Positions 35,061-46,151 of a stretch of 64,000 nucleotides of DNA are shown piece by piece. Numbering within the stretch: the stretch's first letter is position 1; every line of letters begins with the position of its first letter. Position numbers and translations under genes: made by a program. The notes beneath the pieces were generated by a model. It ran no database searches, was not told the origin of the DNA, and saw only the letters and a program-made list of their open reading frames with translations. The DNA comes from Phoenix dactylifera (lineage: Eukaryota > Streptophyta > Magnoliopsida > Arecales > Arecaceae), in assembly GCF_009389715.1 (NCBI RefSeq), contig NC_052392.1, forward strand, positions 31,017,575 to 31,081,574. The letters run 5' to 3'.

Positions 35061-36416
35061 GGGGCGTTTGGTATGGGGTGATAACTCCAGGATCGAGGGT
35101 GATTCGGATGACGGTGATAAAATCACCATGTTTGGTTACATCTTAGTAATCCCACATGGCGGTGATATCGGATCACTTCCACTTTTCAAATCACCGTTCA
35201 GTCCAGTGATGGGAAACCCGTCCTTGAGGACAGGCATCCATCACTAGAGTGCAGTGATCTTAGATTAAAATATGTTGACCAAACTATCTTTTATAGTTGT
35301 GGGAGACTCCACGAAAAAAAAAAATCCTTTTTTTCCGCTGCGAGTCATTTGGGTTACTTGTGCATCATCCTATCACCGTGCTCTTCCTTCTTCCTCCGAG
35401 GGAATTCTTTGAATCGGCAACGGAGGCGTCGAAAAGGAGGCGTTAGAGCAGGGCCGTCGCAGTTCATCCCCGAAAGAGGTAAGCCTCCCGACCACCTTGT
35501 TTCCATTTTTCCTACCCTTCCTCCTCTCGATCCACTCGGGAGGATAGGTAAATTAAAAGAAGAAAGAAAGAAAGAAGAAGAAAAAGGGGAAGAAGGGGGT
35601 GAGGACTCACCTGTGTGCGGCCGTTGCCGGCGTTGTGGGAAGCGGCCGCGGACGTCGCAGGAGCCGCCGGCCTCAGCTTGGCTGCCGCGGGCGTCGGCCG
35701 CAAGCACGGCCGAGGGCGCCGCCGGCTGTGGCCCGACCCCTCTCGTGCGGAGGACCTCTTCTTCTTGGCTTCGTGTGAGGAGATAAGAGGGAGGGGAGGG
35801 TTGAGAAGAAGAAAGGGATGAGAAGAAGTCTGAGAGAATTAAGGGAAAGAGAGGAAAAGAGAGGAGAAAAGAGGAAAAGAGAAGGAGAAGAAGTTGGGAG
35901 AATAAAGAGAGGAAGAGAGAGGGCTTTTAACTATAATTGGGTTGAGTCATGGTAGTCTTAATAAAATAATAAGAACATGTTGGATGTTGCAACAATTTAA
36001 CTATAATTTAATCTATTCAAACTTGACATCATGAAGAGTATTGTTGATAGAACGAGAATAAGGTATGATTTTTTTGTGATAAGGGCTACTAAAAGTAGAA
36101 TATGTGATAAAATTATGGAGCTATTATAGGAATTAATATATTGTCTTATATTTTTGATTCATATGAATTAAAAACACATAAAAAAATTCATCTAAGATAT
36201 ATTATGGGTATTTGTGGTATTATGTGGTCGGTGATCTGGGATCTCCGTACCATACCAAACAAATTACTTATGGATATCCGGAGATTTTTAATCACTGGAC
36301 CATGGCCTACCAAACAAATTGATCTTAGATCACTAGGGATCAAATCACCCCAGCATTCGGATCACCGGGGATCTTAGATCACTGTGGTGATCCTGTTGGG
36401 GTTACCAAACGCTCCC
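35061..36416. mobile_element. Non-autonomous Harbinger-like DNA element carrying GC-rich exon-like fragment
   Basis: The termini are inverted: left GGGGCGTTTGGTATGGGG, right (reversed) GGGAGCGTTTGGTAACCCC. This GTTTGGT-type terminus is that of the PIF/Harbinger superfamily; a TGG flank on both sides may be the 3-bp target duplication, although TTA/TAA would be usual. Both subterminal zones are packed with GATCAC/GTGATC motifs in both orientations, likely transposase sites. The middle (35.35-35.80 kb) is strongly GC-rich. On the minus strand it has an open frame (35354-35707) with a good donor after CACACAG (GTGAGT), suggesting a captured or leftover first exon. No transposase is present. Confidence 0.6.
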
Positions 36417-38519
36417 TGGAAGGATGTAAGCCCATTGCTTGTGATGCCATGATAGAGGGATTGGAAAATGCCACTGGTTGATTTCTTAAAACCCTTGCTT
36501 CCGGTGCTCGAAACCCTAGCTGGGAGGGCTGTAGCTCTGGAGAAAAACAACCAAGAGTCGCCTTAAAGACCCTTCAAGCTCCCCTTTAAAGCTAGAGGCT
36601 TCTTGAAGAAGCTTCTTGCCTAAAAAGCCCAACTTTCCACTTAGCCCCACCTAACACCTCACATCACTTTTCCAACCCCCCCTCTCCCATCCAACCAACA
36701 AAATCAACATAACTACTATTACAAATAGGACAACGAGACCAAAATGACCTAAAATCGGTCCTAAAGACCTGATCAGAACTGGAAAATTAAAATATGATGA
36801 AACTACCCGGGGGCAAGGACAAATGATTACCCTCAAAAGTCTATTTGACACCTATAATGGTATTAGCAACTATTTTTGTATCTAACAATTATTATTTTGC
36901 ATCATTTTCCCCCGGTTAGAGTGATTTGCCATTTTCACATCTTAGCACTTGTCAGCATCAATCTTCATGAAATCATCTTCATCTACCCATGAGTCCTTAG
37001 GTAAACAATCTCTAGTCTTGAGTTCTCACACTTGTAAAACACTTTTAACCTTCATTATCTTGCTACATATGTGTTCTTATTTTTCACAGCTTGCGCTACT
37101 ATGATTCAGTTCCCAAATCACCATTGTAGGCATGAAGATTTGAAATATTGAATATAGGAGATATGTGTAAACCATGAGAAAGCTCCACCTCATAGGCATT
37201 TTCTCTAAACTTGCATAGAATTTGGCATGGACCTATCTTTCTGCTCTTCAATTATGATTACTACCAACAGGAAGCCTTTCCATTCGAAGAAACACCATGA
37301 CGTAGTCCCAAACTTGGTACTCTTCAAACCTTCTATTGTCGGTGATAAGCTTCCTTACACTTTTGATTCATCTCCAAGAACTTTTAACGGACCTCTTCTT
37401 GAATCTCCTTTAAATTTTTTGCAGAGGCAAGAGTATCATCACTTATATTTTGCTGGTTTAGTATGTCATAAGATCAACAACTTGATTTGGAAGTCGACCA
37501 TACACTATCTCAAAGGAACTCATCCCTGTAGACCTGTTCACAGAACTGCTATAAGAATTCAGTTTGGCCATTTGTGATCTGCACTGCTGTACTATAATTT
37601 AGTAGCCAATAACTTCCACAATGTCATCTAGAATGGAGAAAAAAACTTAGTGTCTCTATCAGATGTAATACTCAGGTACACCATGAAGTCTAACTACCTC
37701 CCTGAAGAAAAAAATTGCCATGCAGGTTGCATCCAAAGTTTTCTTGTATGGAATGAAATTTGCTATTTTAGAGAACTGGTCAACAACAAAATCACCAAAT
37801 CCATACCTTGTGCTGTCCATGGTAAACCCAACGCACATTTCCATGCTAACTTCAGTCCAAGGAGTTGTAAGAACTGGGAGATGAGTGCAAATACCTGTTT
37901 TATGCTGCCACCATCTACAGTACAACACTGATTAACATACCTATAGACATCTCTCCTTAATGAAGGCCAAAAATTTCGTGCTGCCACCATCTACGGTGTT
38001 TTATCTTTGCCAAAATGCCCTCCTTGGTCTCCCCCATGCAGCTTATCTAAAAGTCCCTCAGAGAACTATCAGGTAGGCAAAGGTTAGTACCTTTACAAAT
38101 GGCCATCACTAATGACAAATTCAGCTAGTATAGTACTGTCTTTAGCTTGGATTTTCTCAAGTATGTCCCCAAAGTAAAGGTCTTCCTTGTATTGTTCTTT
38201 GATCACTTACAACTCGACAACACTAGGAGACATGGTCTTTAGTAAATGGGCCCTTGTACTCATAGCATCAGCCACTTTATTTTGTGAATTAGTCTTGTAG
38301 TGCATCATAATTGTGTGCTCTTGCAAGAATGCCGTCCATTTTGCATGTCTTCAAGAAAATGTAGGGCTTCATGATTTGAATGCCATATAAACTCCAATTT
38401 AGTACTAGGTGTCATCTCAATTGGGTATCGTATGACCAAATATGGCCTCTGAAAGTTTGGCCTGCAAATCGGCTTTCTAATGTGCCTAATCTCACTCTTA
38501 GACCCTTTCCAGCCTTGCT

Positions 38520-38718
38520 CGTAGTGGCCAAAGTGTTCCACATCAGGTTTAGTGATCCTCTTGGATATTCGTAGTGGCTAAGTAATTCACATCGGGTCTG
38601 GTGATTCTCCTAGATATTCGTAGTAGCCAAAGTAGTCCACATTGAGTCTGGTGTCCTCTTGAATATTCGTAGTAGTCAAAGTGGTCCATATCAAGTTTGG
38701 TGATCCTTTTGGATTAGA
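38520..38718 (+). repeat. Four tandem ~49-bp units (first array)
   Basis: The unit reads GTAGTGGCCAAAGTGTTCCA then CATCNGGTTTGGTGATCCTCT then TGGATATTC, repeated four times with substitutions. It lies inside the partial LTR of the small element. Confidence 0.75.
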
Positions 38719-39734
38719 GTTTTTCTTGTTTAGAGGATTTAGCTCCTGTTATATCATAACTAAAGATGGGAAAGCACCTACTTTGCTGTCTCGCGGTTGA
38801 ACCACTTGATTTTGCTCGGAGATAGAGTTGGTGCTTGTGTTGAAGGGATCGCCAATCGAGATACGATCTCGGTGAGTTGGCTATCTTCTTTAATTGTAAG
38901 ACGTTCCATCATCTCATCATCCATCGAGGTAAAACTAGCAGCCATACTCGCCTTTGTTGTTCAATATACTTCAAGCATAGATAGCTTCTCTCCTGACTGC
39001 TCGTATTGCATGCATATTTGGACCATGCATTGAGGCTTCTATACATGTAGAGGACTGAAGCTCTGATACTAACTTAATCTGATTAGATCAAGTTGGAATT
39101 CCACCCGATAAGAGCATGGCTCCGATACTAACTTGATCCGATTGGAAAAGGAGAATTTTCTTCAACCCGCTTAACTCAAATCTCTCAAAAGAAAACTAGA
39201 AGGAGATGAAAGAATTGCGAAAGTAGGGCTTAAGTACTCTTTTCTTTCATTGATCATTTACACTTCCTAAACTGATGTACATAGCCCCTATTTATAATAC
39301 TAATGAGATCCCCCCTCAACAATTTGGGTTGGATTTTTTCCTAATTCAAATAGGACTAGGTATACAAATATTCTAGAAAAAACTAAAATTTAGAAATATT
39401 CTAAAAAAGCTAAAATTCTTGAGGAGGTAGATCTCGACTTCTACATCAACTCTGCCTTTTGTTGCTCCACCTGATTTTTTTTGGATAGAGAGTTACGCCT
39501 GGTGAAAGCTTTACCCAAAAAGAAAATTTTTGGTTTGATCAGGCCGTTTTGGGGCTTAAATGATGAAATTTCAGTGTGATTCAACCTTCTAGGAGATCGG
39601 CCCAAAGTTATAGATTTCGAAAAACTATCCAATTTCAAAAAAAAAAAAATCATCTCAATCGGGCATTGTACGGCCAAGTTATGGCCTTCGACTTAGCTTC
39701 TTGATGTGTTTGATCTCGCTCTTAGGCCCTTTTC

Positions 39735-39942
39735 AGCCCTGCTCATAGTGGCCAAAGTGTTTCACATCGGATTTGGTGATCCCTTTGGTATCCGTAGGGG
39801 CCAAGTAATCCACATTGAGTCTGGTGATCTTTCTGGATCTCCGTAGGGGCCAAAGTGGTCCACATCGAATCTAGTGTTCCTCTTGAATACTCATAGTGGC
39901 CAAAGTGGTCCATATCGAATTTGGTGACCCTCTTGAATCACA
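39735..39942 (+). repeat. Four tandem ~50-bp units (second array)
   Basis: This is the same unit as at 38520-38718 (CATAGTGGCCAAAGTGTTTC onwards), again in four copies. The equal copy number in both arrays supports duplication of the whole block as an LTR pair and not independent expansion. Confidence 0.75.
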
Positions 39943-41959
39943 TACCGTTTGTGGTGCTGTATTTCATAGATCGGAGGTAATCCATGAGTAGTTCTTGGGG
40001 CATGACCTCCTTGAATTTATCTACTAACTCCCTTATACTTTCTGGTAATGCATGGGGATAAATTTCTTCTTTTGCAACCAGCTCATACACAATTCTGCTC
40101 TTTTTACTCTCTGACGAAGTCAAGTTCAGAAGTGTAGGTGACTCCCCCTTTTTTCTAGTAAAATTTTTATCCTTCATTGGTTTCATAACAGACTTCTTCC
40201 TCCCTAGGCAAGGAGTATATGTATTCTTTACTCCATCATGGATAAATTCCGATCATATTGCCAAGGTTGGCTAAGCAAAATGCGACAAGCATCCATTAGA
40301 ACCACATCACACTGAACTGATTCTTTAAAAAAGTGCCAATTGAGAAATTCACAAGGCATTTTGAAGATACAATGGCTTCATTCCCTTTCTTGAACCAAAG
40401 AATGCGGTAAGGCTGCAGGTGCTTCACTGTTTTAAGCTTCACTTTGTCTACCATCTCTTGTGCAACCATATTTTCATTACTTTCACTATCAATGATCATG
40501 TTACAAGGCTTTCATCTGGTTGTGCGGCGAGTCTGAAAGATGTTTTTGTAAAGCCAATCTTCTTTATTCTTAGCTAGTGGTGCGATCATAGGTCTTCGGA
40601 CAAGAATTTCACCCAATGTGTCACCTTCAGTTCCTTCTTCACCATTGGCAGCCTCATCCATTCTGATTTTCCCTCTCTAAAACAAAATTTTCTGATGGCT
40701 CCCTTTGTTCTTCTGCAAGGTTAACCTGAACTTCGGTCAATCTCTTAGGACACTCATTAGATCTATGGCCAATTTCAGAACACCTGTAATATTGGATCAC
40801 CCCCCGAACTGGAGCATTATGCCATGCTTAACCAGTCTTTACACCTGAAACATATGCTTCTTGGCTAGAACATGAAGGAACAGCTGCTTGACTACGTCGG
40901 CTGGAACTAGCTGCCTTACTTCTTGATGTAGTGATGCTGCATTCATTCCCAGGCCTTTTGGAGGAATTACGGGTGATTTGAGCTTCAGCTTTAAGTGCTA
41001 ACCAATATGCATCACTCGCTTTGTAAGGACACTCAAAGCTGATTTGATCTTGAACGGCCAATCGGAGTCCATTCACATATCTGCTGACCTTTTCTGATTG
41101 ATTTTCAACCAATGTATACATCAGAGAAAGTTGAATGAATTCTTGGGTGTGCTCCTTTACAGTTTTGTCTCGCTGTCACAAGTTCTGACCTCATGTCCCT
41201 TTTCCAAAAAAACTCCAGAACATAACTACAAATAGAAATAGGACAAAGATGGAAATGATCCAATATATGTCCTAAATAAGAGCTGACCAGCATTGGAAGA
41301 TCAAAATAATGAAAAACCCTCAGACTGGATGGACCATTAGAGCACCCTCAAAACTCTATTTTGACTCCTAAAATAGTATTAGCAACTAATTATGTATTTA
41401 CAATTATTCCTTTGCATCAGATCAGTTCAAGGTTCACTCCTGATTTAGTGAATTAGGTAAGGATGACATTACCTTACCAATCATAAGGCTAGTTTTGTTT
41501 TTGATTTTTCAAGAAAAACATTCTCAGGCCTTTGTTTCTTCCGGTAGTATATGTTGTAATAGCTATTTAAGTTCATCAACTTCCATATTTTCCTTTTGGA
41601 GTTTTGAGTTATAGCAAATTTCTCATTTGGAGACTACACAGAGGTCCTTTGTCTTTTTTTTGTACGACTGAAACTTTATAAGAACATTCACTTCTTTATG
41701 CTAATTAGCTGCAGAAGATAAACAAATTTACAGCTATGTTATTTGATCTTTTTGTGATGTTTCCTTGGTAGTCCTGTCTTCTCTGTTTCAGGTTCTTGGT
41801 ATGGCCTGTTTTGTTTTATTTGACTTGTATGAATTTCCTATGTTCGCAAGATCTCATGAAAAATTGCCTTCATCCCCAGCCTGCGTCATTTAATAAAGAA
41901 CTTTCTTTCTTTCTTTCTTTTTTCCCCTTCTCTTTAGGTTTTTTCCTCATCTTTTCCAG

Positions 41960-42094
41960 GTTCGTCCAATGAGACTTGTGTTCCATTTTCTCTTGGTGCT
42001 GTTATTAATGATCTTTTGGGTTCCACACACTACGGAAGATTGGAGAGGGCTCTGAAGTTGAAAATTTAGTCACTGCCAAAAACTGCGAGCAAAG
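41960..42094 (+). pseudogene. Exon-like segment of an unrecognised gene (copy B, with stop)
   Basis: Paralogue of 30931-31049. It keeps the acceptor (CTTTTCCAG) and donor (AAAG|GTAAGC). It reads SSNETCVPFSLGAVINDLLG, then LERALKLKI followed by TAG in the frame that is open in copy A. The frame downstream resumes as SLPKTASK. So either copy B is a dead exon, or the segment is non-coding (for example UTR) and the open frame in A is chance. Confidence 0.4.
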
Positions 42095-43170
42095 GTAAGC
42101 TTGTCATCCTGCACAGTTAGTAAATTTAGAGAACAGGTGCTATTTTGAGGGACCATGAACAAAAATAGCAATCTATGTATCTAACTAAGCAAACTGGACT
42201 TTTCCTGAGGAGAGAAAATCTCCTTTTTTTTCTCCCAAAAAGGCGAGGAGAAAGATTTCTGGTTTCAAGATCTCATAGATCTTTCTTACATTTTTTAAAT
42301 TACTCCACTTAACACGTATTAATAGAGTGTTTATGATTTCTCGTGTCTCTTTAAAATTGAGAGTGCTACTATTATCTACGTATATAGCTAACCAAACTAG
42401 AATTTTCTGAGAAGAGAGAGAATCTCCTTTTTCTCACAAAAAAGAGGATAAATTTTTAGGTTTTGAGGTCTAAAATCTTCATTCTCTACACTTCTTCATA
42501 GGCTAATTCACATGTATTAGTAAAGGATGTTTATAATTTTAATTTATTAGTGGGCTTATTTATACTCTCTTGTGAGTTAGAGCAACCCAGAACATGAAGA
42601 TCAAAAGATAGGGTCCCCTTGTTTCGGCGAGCCGTGCATTGATGCTTGAAGTGAATTGGTTGAGAACTAGGTATCAAGACAATCTCAATAAATTGGTCGA
42701 TCCAAACAATGCCTCTATCTAAGCAGTTGATGGCAAGCATAATAATTTTTTTGTATATTTTAAAAATACTTTGGCACGTGTAATGTACATGCAAGTGAAC
42801 ATTTGATGGATTGTTGTTATTCTATATTATTCTGGATTTTATTCCAAATTTTATAAATTAATAAATGCACCCCAGTAACTTTTGATTGCTATAACTTTTC
42901 ATTTTTTATTTTCATTGTTTTAGATATTGAGATGACTAAACCATAGGAAGTTTTACCAAAAAAAATAGTTTCTCTATGAGAGCGAGTATATTGAAATTTT
43001 GTGCTACATGTCACAATTGCATGGCGAATGTGTTGTCTATACAATAAAGTGCAATTAAAGAAATATGCAACACAATTTCCAAAATAACTAGTTAGGAGTC
43101 AATTGATGTATTATATTCACCTGCAAAGAGCAGTTAATGAGTAAATTAGAATTAAAAAGATAATGTGTTA

Positions 43171-43920
43171 AAGCTAGGGCATTCTGCATGTGAACCCCTA
43201 TCGTTAATTGCATTGTACTTGGGATCTTTATCTCATAAGTTCTGAAATAAGACCTCTAATTAACTTTTTTCTAGTCATGGTGATATATTTATCATATGTT
43301 TCTTCTCGTTCCTTCTCACATTTGGTCCTTTGGAGATTTTAGCGAGGTGTACTGTTCCTTGCCACCATCAGGAGCACAGGAGGCTTAGTTGCTAAAAGCT
43401 TGAGGGAAAAAAAATAAAAAAAAAACACTAAATATTTCATTATGATTGATGAAAGTCAACTTACGTTCTATTGGGGAATTTCTACTTCCAGGGTAAGAGA
43501 GATTTCGATATGCAGGTATACCAAAGAGAGGTTTTTATATGCAATTAATTTATTAAAAATCAGTACAAAAATTCATAGGTAATTTTGGAATTTCTGTTGT
43601 TCCATAACAATAAGAAAATAATAGTATATTTTGATATGGCCACAGTCACTTTCATACCAAATTATAAATAATCTCAGGGAATTACATGATTTTTGTGCTA
43701 CAAACTGACTGCAAATAATTTCACAGCAGAAATCCAAAGGATTTGACTTCAAGTACAAATCATTAAACTAAATATTCAACTGTAATAATCCATAATATTA
43801 GATGATCTGAAACAATACTCTCTGTTCGATTGTTTGTCCAACTATCACTGAAGGCATCGAGACAAACTAAAGTAGAGAATTGTACAAATTAATAGCTTAA
43901 AATTGCCATATGAACTGTAC
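43171..43920. other. Intergenic stretch
   Basis: AT-rich, with a short A-rich run near 43.41 kb. No gene or repeat is recognised. Confidence 0.4.
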
Positions 43921-43924
43921 AGAT

Positions 43925-44140
43925 CTAACAAGGAACATACTGATGATAGCAGTCATAGTTTAGAAAACCTTCGGATGATTTTAATAGAACCTGTCTTGAT
44001 TTATGCAAGGACACATTATGCTGCTCATTTCTGATGGCAAGCTGCTGGCTGTTATTTGAACCAGCATCAGAAACTGCTGCAAGGGAAGGAGCCCAGCATC
44101 TGGAATAGAGGTCTTGATTTCGAAGATTGATTTGGCTTTG
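43925..44140 (-). other. Candidate terminal exon of an unrecognised gene
   Basis: On the minus strand an acceptor (GTCAAGTACTTAG) is followed by 71 open codons and a stop at 43925-43927. The text has protein-like composition: LYSRCWAPSLAAVSDAGSNN, then QQLAIRNEQH, KSRQVLLKSSEGFLNYDCYH. I do not recognise it. No upstream exon was found between here and the DnaJ gene, so it may be a decayed gene end or a captured fragment. Confidence 0.3.
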
Positions 44141-44144
44141 CTAA

Positions 44145-46151
44145 GTACTTGACCAATTGTTGATAAACCACTACAAGGCTGTAGCCGGGTCAAGAGTTAC
44201 AAATGGAATTTATCATGATGATATATATTGGACCCATCGACATGAACATCTTTTTCAGATGCGTGTTAATGGAGAGGCTGTGCATTATAACGTGGATCCA
44301 TTGTTTTGCACAGTGTAACAGAAGTTGGGTACCTGCGGATGCGAAAGCATTAAATAACAAATTCTCTCAGTATTTAAAGTTTTCATACATGTTTTAATTA
44401 GGGAATTTTCTCAGGTAGCATCCTCTTCAGGCAAGGGGTGGGGGTTTGATTCCAAAAGGTGCGAGCCCTAGCTTTGACCTCCTATTATACTTCCTATTAT
44501 GCTAAACCCCTGTTCTGTGAAAAGCGTCTGCAGAATGTGTGGGATGTGGTGGACTCTTAGATATACACCATTCTGTAATTAGGATCATTTGTAAACTTAG
44601 TTTATTGGACCCATTTTATCTTAGAGCCCAACCATCTACATTTCAGAAACAGTAAATTTAACTTAATTTTTAAGATTAAAAAGGGCTAGTCCTTGCCTTA
44701 TACCCTATACCCGCCAGTCCCTTAGTGTAGAAAATTCTAACCAAGTTATTTTGACAGTAAAATAGATTTTTTAGAAAGTTGGTAAGAGGACAAAAACAAG
44801 AATGCCATATAAAGGCTACACCTTGGGTCATGAAACGAGCAGAGTTCAATAATGGAAGATTGTGAACTAGGCTTGTCTTGTGGTCATGACCTTTTATAAA
44901 GGTTTTGAGTTTGATTTTTTGATCCTGCATCCTCTAAAAAAGTTAGATCTTGATAATTATAGTGCAGATGGATTTCCCTTCCCTTCTCAAGAAAAAGAAA
45001 ACAATAATAGAAGGTTTGATTCATGGTAGAGTTATCATAAGCAGCATAATCAAATGGGTGGAAGATTGATTTAAGTCACTCCTTAAAAATGTGGACTCCT
45101 TGTTATGTACAATGGAACAGAGATTGAGTTATTGATAAAAATGTTAAACCAAAGATGGAATAAGTTGGATGTAAGGAGGGGAAAACCCATAAGATTTGGC
45201 TGGAAACGGTAAGAGTGATTTGTGAGAGGTATGCACATTAAGGTGAAGAACCCAAGGCCGTAAGAATCTAGGAGAGACCAATGCATCCTCAAGACACAAG
45301 GGCAATGTGGCTAAATGGAGCTTCAGAACGAATCATACACGGGCCATCTTGGAGAATATCCTACGAAATGATAAATCCAGCACTAAGAGAAGAAAATGGA
45401 AAATCATGTTTCTCGAAATATGGAATGCTAGCTCTACAAAAAGAGATTGAATTAAGGTATATTTGGTTGCAGGAAAATCCACAGAAATGGAAAAAGGAGA
45501 AATAGTATTTTTCAATAAAAAACTTTTAAAAATTAGTTTTAAACCTTCTAACTTCATTATTTTTTTAAAAAAATGAAACTAGATTCAATGCAAAAAGTTT
45601 TCCAAATAATTTTCCTTGTAAATACACATACCCGTACTACATGGTAAAAAGAAATAATAATTATGGCATAACATGGGAATTCAAATTGCACAATTCTTAA
45701 CGAATTAACTCCAATAAAATTTAGGTAACCAACCTTATCTTAGCTGGTTGCACCACTCTCCACTTGGGACAGGTCCAAGGTTTAATGGTATCCCCACCAT
45801 ATTTGTCATTTTTTTATAAAGAACTTCAACGTAATTCTAGTTGACATTCTAAGAGTGATTTCCAGAGGTATTCAAACCAATATGAAGAGATAAAGAATTA
45901 TTAAATAATTCATAAAAGAGAGAGAAGGGGGGGGGGGGGGGGGGGGGGGGGAGTGAGTGAGTGAGAGAGAGAGAGACTTATTAAATATTTAATAAAAGAA
46001 TAGAGAATGCAAGCTCCACAGAACAGCCTAACATTAATACATGGCCAAAATAAAAGAATGGAATAATTATGATATTAGACGACAACTGAAATTGTATACT
46101 TGATGGATTAACTCCAATGTGATGTAATCTAGATAGAGTATGTCCTGCAAC
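44145..46151. other. Intergenic stretch and DnaJ 3' flank
   Basis: No gene was recognised. A tRNA-like box B (GGTTTGATTCC) near 44.45 kb could be a SINE remnant. The end holds a run of 25 G at 45927-45951 followed by GAGT and GA repeats. The last part should contain the 3' UTR of the DnaJ gene. Confidence 0.4.

Larger units (their letters stand above)
38405..39945 (-). mobile_element. Small LTR-type (TRIM-like) element inserted in the gypsy remnant
   Basis: Two direct copies of a ~320-350 bp block (38.41-38.72 and 39.60-39.94 kb) flank a non-coding interior. On the minus strand the right copy extends to about 39.13 kb. It is followed by sequence resembling a tRNA-Met primer-binding site: TTAGTATCGGAGC, and again TTAGTATCAGAGC near 39.07 kb, against the usual TGGTATCAGAGC. 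That order (LTR, primer site, short interior, partial LTR) suggests a short non-autonomous LTR element whose 3' LTR is truncated. No coding frame was found. Confidence 0.5.
36420..41425 (-). mobile_element. Degenerate Ty3/gypsy LTR retrotransposon
   Basis: Read on the minus strand from right to left. An LTR remnant at 41.21-41.42 kb pairs with one at 36.68-36.91 kb (shared TATTAGCAACTA, TTTGCATCA and CTATTTGAC/CTATTTTGAC). Next comes gag (41121-40828: SRYVNGLRLAVQDQI), then a CCHC-like knuckle (CSEIGHRSNECPKR, first Cys lost) near 40.75 kb. A protease-linked region follows (40499-40296: KHLQPYRILWFKKGNEAIV), then the connection to reverse transcriptase (40186-39938: ALPESIRELVDKFKEVMPQEL). 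An RNase H remnant (HSNHEALHFL) lies at about 38.38 kb and integrase (37928-37659: VVDQFSKIANFIPYKKT, FFREVVRLHGVP). Almost all of reverse transcriptase is absent, replaced by other repeat sequence. Multiple stops show it is dead. Confidence 0.8.
33731..43170 (+). repeat. Right copy (B) of the tandem segmental duplication
   Basis: This is the counterpart of 26.17-33.73 kb. It is interrupted by an hAT-like MITE (34631), a Harbinger-like element (35061) and a degenerate Ty3/gypsy element (36.42-41.42 kb). Copy A resumes its own unique sequence right after its Mutator element at about 33.72 kb, and copy B begins there, so the duplication is head-to-tail with almost no spacer. Confidence 0.8.

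Noticed and set aside
35349..35821. 145-codon GC-rich frames as a gene
   Set aside because: Frames open on both strands because of GC-rich composition; the region is inside the Harbinger-like element.
39130..39200. A GAGTTAAGCGGGTTG match to the 5S rRNA promoter, which would suggest a Cassandra TRIM
   Set aside because: Only box A partly matches; the intermediate element and box C were not found nearby.
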